Below are positions 10,885 to 22,800 of a stretch of 64,000 nt of DNA, one piece after another. The notes under the pieces were generated by a model. The model was not told the origin of the DNA. It ran no database searches and saw only the letters and a program-made list of their open reading frames with translations. The position numbers and the translations under genes were made by a program. How positions within the stretch are numbered: the stretch's first letter is position 1; each line of letters opens with the position of its first letter. The stretch comes from Aplidium turbinatum. Taxonomy: Eukaryota; Chordata; Ascidiacea; Aplousobranchia; Polyclinidae. The DNA is taken from the NCBI GenBank assembly GCA_918807975.1, contig OU964923.1, positions 20,689,235 through 20,753,234 of the forward strand, read 5' to 3'.

Positions 10885-13800
10885 GTAAGTTAGTTTTCCA
10901 AAAAGTTTACATGCTGCTGTTTTTGTTACAAATTTGTGCTAAAAGTAAATCTCAGATTTGTGAAAAAATTGAACGAAAAACGATAATAATATAATTCAAG
11001 CTTTGCATTTCAACTAACAATATAATTAAGTTTAAAAATTTTTATGATAATTTTAATAATTAATAATAAATTCATCACATGTAGTTTTTGTTACCATCTC
11101 TTTCTACCTCTAAATAGAGGGTCTATACCTTGAATTGTCCTAAAAGTGTAATGAAAAACAGAGCAAAACAGACAATAGTTTTTTAAGCAAACTGTATTGA
11201 TAAAAACAATATCTTTTCTAATGTTACCGCATAATTAATCATTCCATGCAAAAATTATAAGATTTGTTTTCACACATGGTGACGAAAAGGAAGAAATCAA
11301 TTTCTCAGCTCTTGTAGTAAAAACTAGACAACTTGAATGTGGTGATGAACTGGTGATATTTGAAAATCATTGAGTCAATTCTTTCATTCCATCTTATTTT
11401 TGCACTGAAAAATATCTACTAAAATTGATAAAAATTATTTGTGAAAAACGGTTGGTATTTTTGTCATAACTGTTAACCCCTAAAGCAACAGTCGGTTAAA
11501 ACATGAAGAACCCCGCAAATAGCTGGATCATGTAACTAGAGGTGGAAAGGTTTTCTTTTAAAAAAAACTTTATTCAGGTTTTGAAACTATACATGCTAAG
11601 ATTTTTTGGATTTTCATAAACCCTTAAAACTTTTCCGCAGAACGGATCCCTTGGGAGTTTAGGCATCCCAATTTTAAGAATCCTTGAGTTGAAACGTTCT
11701 TAGATCAATTTGATATTTTCAAAATCTTTTTTTGAAAAAGAAAATCGTTCTTGTTTGAATGTCAATATGTAGTCGTCCATTTTAGTTTAGATTTCATAAA
11801 AAAGTTACAAAAATAAAACCAAGCCATTTAAGCGCATAAAAACTAAGTAAGAGATCAATCCATAACAAAGAGTCGATGTTTTATGAAAGATCAAAGAAAC
11901 TGAAACGACTGGATGACATTCAAAATGACATTGAATATGTCGACTGCTTTGATGTTTGTTACATGGATTTGATTTATTCCTTCGTTGGGAGTCATTCTGA
12001 ACACCAATATCATATCATCCGCACGTCAGTTTTATGTTTACAAACGTTGAATTGACTCGAGATGATTGATATCAAGATACGTTTGTTCTTTGCGTAATGT
12101 GTACCTTGTGCGTTTGTGTAGTCGTGTAAGACAAGAAGCAAGTGTACTGACAAATCTAAAACTATTCAGAAAAATCATTCGCCTTCAGGTTATCAAATCA
12201 ATGTCGTTCAAACTTTGTTATCTATTTAGTTTACATATCTTTAGGTGGCCATGGCATATTGTAAATTCAAAATTATGGGTGTTTGATGTCACATGGTAGC
12301 ATCAACTGAGTTATTATTAAAACCTTGCAAACGGAACGTTATGTAAATTTGGTGTGTTTTTGACCAATATTTCTTAAAGTTTGAACTAATTTGAATAAAA
12401 CATAAAAAAAACTTCTAAACAATAAATTCTATTAATAAGCTACTACAGAAAGTGCTCAATGCCAAGCGAAAAGCCGAGCAGAAAGAGTTACATCAAAATT
12501 AGTTTCTAGTTCACTAAAAACCTTAACAGCCACTTTCACCCAATAGGATCATCAGAAGGAACTTACTCAAATAATAATTCAAATTCTATTTGAATAAGCT
12601 CCTTCTGATGATCCTATTGAGGTGAAACAGACTGTTAAGAATTTTTAGTGAACTAGTAACTCATTTTGATGAAAAAACTTGTATGTTTTTATATTTATTT
12701 CATAGTATCTTTGTATTTTCGGTAGTTTTAATTGACTGTACTTTCTGCGGTCGACGTGTGTGATCTGCGTTCGTTGGCGATAACAATCGAACAAAAGTGG
12801 AAAAGACTGAATTCGTGAATCCGAAACAAAATGATTTATTATAACAACTTCTGCTGCAATATGTTATTTTATTGCACTGTTAACGGTGACCAATGGCCAA
12901 TGCAGTCACGGTCTACCAAAACATTTTTCTATCTCTCAAAGTCACCTCCTCTAACTAACGCACCTGATGCGACACCTGACGGTTGGGAGAAATGGAGTGA
13001 ATGGACATCGTGTAGCCGCTCTTGTGGTGGTGGCGTTGCAGAGAAAAGGCGCAACTGCAGACAGCAAATACACCAGTAAGTGGGATTCCTGATTTAAGTT
13101 GAGGATAAGCGTGATTGACTTGCTGGCGAAGCTGTGGTCCGGCTTGCATTCGATGCTATTTGTTAGAATCTTGCACTGCTTGATATTTATTATAAAATGA
13201 TCGCATGCTTGCAAAATTAGCTTGACGCAGTAGCGTAGCCAGGAATTTTGAAAGGAGTGGGTTTTGACCACCCAACGGCGGGGGGTCTGGGGGGCCTCCC
13301 CCAGAAAATTTTGAAAAATTACTTTGAATTTGGTGCATTCTGAGAGCATTTTCAACAAAAATGTGGGTACGAATATTCCTGTAAAATGGTGCTGTCCGGT
13401 AGCATAGCAAAAGGATAAGATCATGTTTTCTTCGGCATTTTTCGGAAAAAAAAGCTAAATCTCTGTGTTTTCTTGTTGCTAATTCCTGGCTGAGATGTTT
13501 GAATGTTTGGTATTGGCAAAACTCGCTGTTTTAATGCAATTTTGTTTAAAATTAGGCAATTTTTTTTAGACTGAAAGCATCATTCTCAATATCGTGACGT
13601 CACACGCCTGCCTAAGGGGGGGGTTGTAACCCCCAAAACCCCCCCCTTGGCTACGCCACTGGCTTGACGTATAACTCAGTGATGGACTAGGAAATGCTTT
13701 GCTGTTGCTAAAGCATTGCTTTGATTCTGGATCTGACAATACCTGCCCCTTTAAACAAGCAGATACTGTGAAAGTTCCTGACCACACGTTTAATAGCCAA

Positions 13801-16800
13801 ATAATTGTCGAATAATAATCATCGCAGCAACAACCAAGCCCAAATCCGACAGTTGCTAACAAGCAATGGTTGTGGTTGAACGACAAATGCCATTCTATGG
13901 ATGCCACTGGTGTTATACATTTGACCGGCGAATGTCAATATGCGTAGGCTATCTTTTATGTAAACACGTATGACTCAGGCTTGTGGTTAGTTTGAAAACA
14001 ATCGAACAGTGTCTTTTTTATTAGATTACGTCTTTAGAGTAGTTTAGCGGTAGGCTTCTGGTTCAACAAAAATGTACAATACCCAAATTTCGGCTTACTG
14101 ATTGAAAATATTTTCATAGCAATCCCAGCATCGACACCGACTGGTCTTGCAATGGATCGAACAAGAAATATAAATCTTGCAATTCCATGGTAAGTAAAAA
14201 AAGGAATTTTCACTGATGGCATTGCAGGGAGAGAACGCTGGCAATTTACACAGAGAGGGTTCCAAAGATCTAAAAGTTTAATATGGGCGATTGACTGATG
14301 GTGATTTAAGGCCATAATAGCCTACATACATTTCAGCTCAGTGCCAGATTTCAAATTTCAGCACGGGATGGAGGCGTGAATGAGAAGCTGACTTTCCGAT
14401 CATGCGATCCTGGTTCGACTCCCGACTAAAGCTGGTTGTTGAAAAACATCGCTCACCTCTACCCAGAGTGTAGCCTATAATATATCGAATGGGCGTAGTT
14501 GCTAAAAGATGAACAGTCGAGAATAGATCCTGGTCACCCTGCTCTCGTTAGTCCTGAAGGTTTAGTACAACCAGAACCTTATCTTCTCATCTAATCACAC
14601 TTAGAATAACGCAAGGAATTACCTTTTACAGTTAGAGAAACTTGCCTGCTGTCAACAGAAGTATAAATTTTAATATGTGGCGTATTTATCACAATGCGAG
14701 AAATGTCTATTTGAGTTTCATATTCTGCACTCAAACAATCAAGGAAAAAAAATACACACGTCATCCAAGACTTGTGTGATGCAAAAAAGACAATAAGTCA
14801 CTAGTTTACAGTTTCATAATATTCAAGTTGCAATTTTTTTTATTGCAGCCTTGTCCTAATGGTTTCGTCAACAGCAGGAAAGTGAAATGTTCTGAATACA
14901 ACTCGAGGGTGTTTGCTGGCAGCACTTACCTATGGGAGCCAATGAACCAAGGTAGAGATAGGCTACTTTGACGAAGTCGCCAAACGAAATGATTTAATTA
15001 CTGTAGTTTACTTGGTTACTATAATGAATTGCCTTGCGAGCATCAAAGTAATGCTCGCCAACGCAAAACTTGTTGATGACTTTGTGAGTCATCGAATGCG
15101 TAAGTTCTTCATCCTATGATGCCATTGCCTGCTCACGCTGCAAAACATCTGCAGACATTAAATGAATGTAAAAATTGTAAGCAATGACTCTATTCCACGC
15201 AAAGTCATAACAAAGACTTTAAGAATAATATTAATTGTTTTATATCTTATCTGAATCAGTTGTAAGTCGGGTAGTGGCAGATCTAGAGGAGGAGCAATTC
15301 GGGTGCCCCCTCCCCAAAAAAAACAGAAAAGGAACTTTATTTACGGTGGATTTGCAAGTTCGGATTAATGTCGACCTAGACATCACCGTGTTTTGATGAA
15401 GTTGCCTCACCTCTCCAGGCTACTTGCTGGATCCGCCCCTGACGTCGTGGGCAATGACGCATTCGCATCGTCATTGTTGTGTAACATTGCAAAACGGACT
15501 GTTCTTGAAAACTACATTAATTGCAGTCTCGAAAATATAATGACATCGTCTATGTCGCAAAGCACGAAAGTTTAAATCGTCTTACTTCATGTTCAGTCGA
15601 TACAAGTTGGCCATCTACTTTCTTTTAAAGATGACGAAACTGCAGTCCTCCATATGTAATTGTGTATTGTGTAACATAGCGCATGATTTTATAAAACATG
15701 GTTTGAACATTGTTGGTTAAAGATTTGTTAACTTATTGTTATTGCAACTATACAATATACTGTACATATACATTTTTTAAAACAATGAAAACTATTAATA
15801 CTACAAAAAGTGCTCAATGCTAAGCAAAAAGGCAAAGCAGAGCGAATTAAATCAAATATGGTTATTACTATCTGAATCCTTAACAGCCTGTTTCACCTTT
15901 TAACGGATCATCAGAAGGTCTGAAAAACATGCAAAAGTAATGAATCGATAATTCCTGAAAAGATATTAAATATTATAACTGTAATTTAATCTGCAAAAAA
16001 AACCTTTAAACCTGTAATTCCTGAAAAGATATTAAATATTATAACCATAATCCAATCTGCAAAAAAACCCTCAGAATTACAAAGAGCTACCTCCATCCGT
16101 TATCACACAGCCTCAATTAGAATGTTCAGATCAAAACCAAGCAATATGATGCCAACACTTGTGACATCACAAAGAAGCAAAATGCAATTACGATGAAGTA
16201 ACCTGTAGCATGCCTGTAGTAACCTGAACAAATGAAATGAAATTTGTTTTTTGTAAAACTTGTAAAAATTAAATGAGATTTATAACCTGTAAAAATCAAA
16301 TGAAATTAATTTAAAAAAAATTATAACCTGTGAAAATTATGTATTTGAGTTTAAATTTGTTTCTATGACGACATTTACCCACCAGTTCAGAACGCTTGTT
16401 CAGAAGGTGGCCACTATCAGCCTTCAGAATGGCCAGCTTTTCAGCCAAACATTGGCCACAATTATTACGACCACCTCCACTATAAGGCCGAGCACAGCTA
16501 TGGATGGACCATGTTATTTTAGGATCAACACCCATGTCCTTTAGGTCCCAAACTGCGTTAGATAGTTCCGTGCTATTTCGTTTAGCCCTATCCATGCAAG
16601 AACATTTATGGTTGGAAAAACGCTGTTTAAAAGTAGTTTCACAACAACCAATGTAATTAAGAACCTTCGGGCCGTTATCAATGGTGGCTTTGTAAACAAC
16701 GGCCTTCTGCAAGCATTGCCCATTCAAAGGACAATCTGGCTTCACCCTACAATTGCAACCAGGCTGCGATGGTACATTATCAGCCTGCAATATTGCTTTA

Positions 16801-19800
16801 TTGTGGGAGGATATGATGCTTGCAACATTCGGAGTACAACTGTAGCTCAGCTTGATAGTATTACGGTTGAACATTTTATGCAATCTGTGATGGGGCGGAA
16901 AGTGTATGGAAATAAGTTTAAAAAATTCCTTACCAATGTTGCTATCAACCTGCAAGCTGTAATGAGGATTAAACCATAAGATTTTTCGACTCCTTTTCCT
17001 AGATGTGCGCAAGTTATAAGCAGGGTTGTAGCGAACTCTCCGTAAAACCACTTTTCAAAAGGGCATCATTATAAACAGATACGGTCTTATCAAATTCATT
17101 TTGGCCAAATGATGTGGTGGACAATCGCTTTGCAATCATAGTCGGGATTTGTCTCTTAATGTTGGGTGGGTGGTTGGACTGGGCATGTATGTAAATTAGA
17201 TCATTATTGGGTTTTCTATAAAATACATTTAAAATACATAATATACATTTTTTAGATTTTTTAAATTTCTTCTTATTGCTACTTCCATTCCACCGATAGC
17301 CTATAATACCATATAATCATACATATTGACGTAATCAACTCATCTTGATTGGACCTCATGAGAAAAGCCAAATTGATGCGATTACTAGTACAATAAAGCG
17401 AGGTTAACTACATCACGTTATTATCAACTCATGTGCTATCATCATATGTTGTGTGCTTTGATGTTGTATTAACAATGTTGCCATACAACAGGAGGGCCAT
17501 GTGAGTTGAATTGCCGAGCTCGAGGACATCGGTTTTTTGTACGGCATTCTTCTCGCGTCACTGATGGCACAGATTGCTCTTCTTCTTTGACTGAGCTCGG
17601 TGTGCCAATCCAAGGCACAGAAGTACCGAAACATATTTGCATAGAAGGAAGATGCTTGGTAAGAAATGGTGGAAGTAGAGTTAAATCACGAAGTACTGTT
17701 GTTGATTTCTTTGTTCAGCAAATTTGGTTGACTTAATAACTTGTTAAAAGTGCAGCATTTTTTTTTTTCTTATAATTTAGTTAACAAAGTTATAATAACA
17801 GTCGGAAGGCAAAAAAATTAGAAACTGCTGATTGCTGAGCTGGCGAAACTTAAAAATAGTTTCAATTCCTTAAAACTTCTTTTAAAAAAGTGAAATTTTT
17901 GCCTACGGCAAACATACAAACCCAGATTGACACCAGACAGAGAATTGTTAAAAAACTCTCTTCGCTTCGACTCAAAGTGTAATAATTTGGATAGGTGTAG
18001 CCTACTTATTGAAAGAAAAGCTGTCAGAAAAAGAAATTATTTATCCTGGCCTATACTCTTATTAGTGCACTAAGTCTACTCTAAACAATAAGAATCTTAC
18101 TTTCTTGTACCAAACAATTTAAAGCCAAGAGTGGAATCATGTTTTAGATTAGATAAATTTACAACCTTTAGCCTAAACTTTAAAACACCCAAATAACGTT
18201 GCTGTTGCTAATTTAAAAGCAAAGTAAAAATGTTGCTATTTCCAAGTCATCATGCAGCTTTTGTCTACGTGACGAATTGTACTTCAAAATACAGACAATC
18301 TTGTAAAGTTGTTCATATCTGCTTGTATGAAGATTTTATCAATTTGCAGGGGTGGCCAGTTTCCCACGTTGTGATTAAGTTAAACGATCGATATTTGTCT
18401 AATTATCCAGCCATCAATCGCTGAAGACCAAATAATTAAGTCTTTGTGGCTTAGAAAGTTGCAAAAATGCTTACAAGGAAAATGTTTGTTTACATACGTT
18501 GACAGTTAGGAAAGCTGTTTATTCAATAGTTGACTTGGTTGTGGGCGTTTTGCTGGTAATTTGTTTTGTCTTTGTGACAACTTAATCTATCGCAGTCAGT
18601 ATAATTTTGGGAGAGAAGTCATTTTAAAATACCACAAACAGACAATAGACAACACAGTTATTATTCAATCCCATCGATTTATTATCTGTCTTCTGTTTCT
18701 ACTTTTGCAGTTAGAAGCTATTGGGCGAAATATTTGGAAATTTTAGTTCTTGAAAGAGCCGTTTTGTGGGCTTGCGTCTGCTTTTCAGCAAACACAAGCT
18801 ATTCTTTTCTCATTCAAATAACTGCAATGTTAGGCTTGTTGAAATCGCATTAAGTTTTACTTCATTTTATTAGTCGGTGGTAAACTGGTAGGCCTACATA
18901 AGATAAGCTCAAAAAATCTCGTGTAGTGCTCGTGGCTTTGACGTCTCTACCGCTTTGGTCAAAATTTTCTCTACTCAGCTTCCAACATGAATTAATTGTA
19001 TTAAAAATAATATTATTACATTTAGACAAGGGTCTACATTCAGTAACTGATGCAAAAAAACTCAATGATATTATTAAAATCAGCAATTGCCCAATTGTTT
19101 GCTTTATTGGGAATGATATTTGCAATTGCATGCATCATTGTTTGCAACTTTTTGTGACATCGTTTATGTACATGAACAAACGGGGTGATGACGGTCTAGA
19201 AACTTGGACCACTTGCAAACATGTTGTGTTGCTCCGAATTTTTATTCATTGATCTTAAGTTTACTCGGTTTTTGTTGTAAACTTTTAAATTGTTTACTGA
19301 AGTCTTGGCGCTCGAAATTGCTTGAGACAAAGATGCTGGGGCGGTAGAAGTTAATGGAAATTTCCTGTCTGCGTTTGGGCTGTCAAGTTATTAAAATTAA
19401 TCCAAGGGTCTGAAACTCTATTGTTTGCTGCTCATTATAACATTCCATTTTAAAGTAATTATTGTAATAATTTTGCGTGGAGTAATCACAGCTGCTTCTT
19501 GGAGGTTCCCATTACTGCCTTTGCACAGCACAACACTTTAAATTTTACATTATATCAACACTAAACCAACAAAAAAGCACGATTGGGGTTCAACCACAGC
19601 ATACAGCAGCAACTTTCTGTCTTCAGGTTTGAGTACAACTGCTTTGCTTCAGTAAATTGACCTTTTAAAATTCAATCAAAGTTTCTGGTTCCTCAATGAT
19701 TATACACATTCGGTTGAACAAGAAAACTTGATCGATTGCCAAACACGATAATTGTTTTCGCTTGTTGTCAGCGACATGTTTTCGAGAAGTTTTGTTTTGT

Positions 19801-22800
19801 GTTGAAGGCTGTTCAGGATTTACGTAATTGTGTCACTCTAAAAATACCTGTCAAAATTTGTATAAATCCTAAGAACAAATTGATCTTTATTGTTAAATTA
19901 TCACCTAATACTGTTGATGGAACTATAAGGCGTAGAGCCATGGTAATATTGAAATGAAGATCTGTAGTTTAGCAGGCGGAAATGACCACAATTAGAAATT
20001 ACGAAGAAGTAGGAAGATTAATAACATCTAACAATAATTTTCAGTCGTTCCAAATGGTTGCACTCCATAGAAATTCAAACTGTTCTCTCATCAGTCATAC
20101 CCTTATAACTTAAATGAAGCTAATCACAAAAGTTTTGTGTTTTTTGCTCCATTTGTATTTGTTAGTCGGGAAAGCATGCATAATTTGGTCCAACAGCTGA
20201 AAGAAGTCAATTTTGTCTGATTGATAAAATTCACCAGCCTGTGGTTGTGGCAAACCTCAAAGATCACAGCACACCATACATCATTGTGCGGTTTTCTGAC
20301 CTACAGGACATGGACCTCATAGACCCCAACACTGAGATAGTGCGCTGGTTTCAGCAGTTGGTAGATATTGCTGGAATTGTTGCCTCATATGCAAAAAAAA
20401 AAGAATGTCAAGTCAGGTTACCTCAAAACTCTTTGGAATATTTTAACTTTCATTAACGAAAAGAACAAACTATGTCATCAATGGGATGTGTTTCCGCATG
20501 GACTACAAGCTGAATCGATTTTTATCAGAGTCCAAGTCGACAATGTGTTTGAAACTCTTGGTGTAAGTTCGAGTGGTTGCGATTTTTACTAATCTGATGA
20601 TTTATATTCAAAATCAATTGCGTATTGAACAACACCTGAAGTTTTAAAAAACAAACGAAATGTAAAAAACAATGAAGACTTTCTTAGATTAGATGTTCTC
20701 TCAACGATGACTCTTCCCTTTCTGCTGCAGTGGACCCGCCATATGCTTATTCTCTCTTTAACCTAATTAGTCAACCCTACTTCGTCCTATACATTTTTCT
20801 AGTTGCACATTGTGTTCTAGCTTGCCAATGAAAGCCAGGTTCTTCGAGTTCGTTTATCTTGTATTTTACATTCTTCTAAAACTTCTAAATCTTTTGCTTA
20901 ACTCAACAATGTTTGTTAATGAAATGAACATCTCGCACTTCTAATAAAAATAAAAAACAAAAACAAAAACTGAGTTACTTCAACAACTTCATGGGCTCCC
21001 ACAGCAAGCAATGTATTGTGATGCCCTAGAACATATATTCACTTTTTATTTAAGGTCACTTGACATTTACAAGTTTGGTTAGAAAACTCTACCTCTTCAA
21101 AAGTCACATTAATGAGTGAATCTTATATTACCTACATGGGCTATACTGCAATAGCACTGCTGCTATAATAAATTTAGTTCTGTGTGAAGGCTTGTAGCAA
21201 AAACAATGCAGTAATAATAATGTTATGGTTTTATTCATTGTCGCTCTAAGGGCCTACAACATCTTTTAGCGACAGGACATTTTTAATTTAATATCAGGTT
21301 AACGATGTCATCACATTATTACTCAACTTATTCTCACTGCGTGGTGCAAGAAAGAACACAATCGGTACCGTTCATGAACTCTTCGGTTTGACCCGACCTG
21401 AAATCGATCTCAGATCTATCAGCACTAGATCTGAAGGCGAAACCACTCGGCTACTGAGCTGTAAGGCGAACATTGTAATGATTTTATTTTACCAAGAGCA
21501 TATATGACTGTAGAACAATTGTTAATTGGAACCAATTTCTAAATGGTTTTCAAATTAACCAATTGTCACAAAAAGGAAACTGACAATTTCTTTGCATAAA
21601 TAGACAACACTCGTACTTTGGCCATCGGGGCATCATATTTGCTACACATAAGGCTGCTGGGAGAATGAAAACGAAACAACTCAGAAACTATTTAGAGTAG
21701 AAGTGAAAGAAAAAAAATTACGTTACTTGTGGCAAACGATTTATAAAACATGCTCGTTCAGTGGTTTTTCTTCAGATTTGCTGGGTTTGTTTTGTGCGGG
21801 AGCAGCACTTTTGGTAAAACCAGTCAGTTGTTTTGTAGTGTGCAAAAGAAATGGCACAAGAAATAGATGAAGGAAAAGTTTATAGTACTTACGAATAGCG
21901 CTACAGCGAAATCTCTACGAGAGCACGAAAAAAACTAAGCTTTGTATTGGTAGATTTCGTATTCAATGCATTTGTCATGTGCAGCGACAGCTCGAAGCTT
22001 TGCAAATAAGTTTTCTATAGTTTAATACCTCGTCGCCTAAACGTGAAAGAATAGTTTATTGTTGACAAACAAAGCAGTGCTGGAGAGTGCAGATGTTTAG
22101 TATTTACATTTTGGATAGGCCAGAGCTATATAGCCGAACCCAGCAGAAATTTACTTAGAAATTTCTTATTTTGTGACTGGAGGGCTCGGTTGAATTCGAA
22201 AGCTGGAGCAAGTGTTGAAAGTCATGACAGCTATTTTAAACGTGTGTGAATTTTGGACTAAAAAGTTGTAAGCTCTAAGTTACAAATAAAACCGTGCTAA
22301 TGTTTCTCGGCAGCCGATAGTACAGCAACTGCTCGCTGTCCTAATAGCCGGGAAGAACGCCCCTTTCTTCACAAAACCGTGCTAAATTACGTCGGAACAT
22401 CGTAATAGTTTTTGATGTTAACTGATAATCAGATCTATGCGAAATGTAGATAAAAAAAAAAGTGATGTATCCCCGTTTGCATTACAGTGAAAAATAAAAA
22501 ATGTTTACTCTGTTATATTTGCTGTGCTGGTTAGTCTGTTGGTGGCCTTGCGTTGTCTGTGTTGGTATTTTGGATTCGAAAGTAAACTATCTAGAGAAGA
22601 TCCTATCGGAAAGTTATGAAGATTCTTTTGCGGAAAACTTGAGCACTTTTGCTCCTGAACAAGCAGAAAATAATTTTCTGTTTAACCCAACCCAAGAAAA
22701 CACTCTAGGACTTCCATTTGGGTTAGGAGGAGAATGGTCTCTTGTACAAGATGCAGCAAATGAAACTCCGATTAGAAGACTAAATGCAAATGCGGTGAGG

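Larger units (their letters stand above)
12425..12665. repeat. Inverted pair of Penelope-type terminal pieces with hammerhead motifs
   Basis: The minus-oriented left part (12425-12556) matches the 3' end of the Penelope-like element at 15808-15920 (AAAGTGCTCAATGCYAAGC, CCTTAACAGCC). The right part (12590-12665) is its inverted counterpart. The two face each other across about 40 bp, so the block is a palindrome of roughly 80-bp arms (CTAGTTCACTAAAA ... TTTTTAGTGAACTAG). Each arm holds CCTTCTGATGATCC followed by GGTGAAA. Confidence 0.7.
15808..17230 (-). mobile_element. Penelope-like retroelement, 3' part with GIY-YIG endonuclease
   Basis: The reverse strand carries the end of a Penelope-type reverse transcriptase region ([18 protein letters not shown] near 17220-17170). 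It also carries the conserved [15 protein letters not shown] and [18 protein letters not shown] blocks, and a GIY-YIG nuclease ([37 protein letters not shown]). A 246-codon frame spans 16311-17051. The element is 5'-truncated and broken. Its 3' terminal piece (15808-15925) holds a hammerhead motif, as is known for this class. It sits in intron 4, opposite to the host gene. Confidence 0.85.

Noticed and set aside
12951-13424. 157-codon reverse-strand open frame
   Set aside because: It runs across exon 2 antisense, intron 2 and half of a MITE; the matching frame at 60538 is the same MITE.
16608-16979. 123-codon forward open frame
   Set aside because: It is antisense to the Penelope-like GIY-YIG frame, which carries the recognisable motifs.
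18862-19131. Reverse-strand ORF with signal-peptide-like start (possible secreted peptide)
   Set aside because: The hydrophobic start is in very AT-rich DNA, there is no clear splice or family support, and an equally long frame exists on the other strand.
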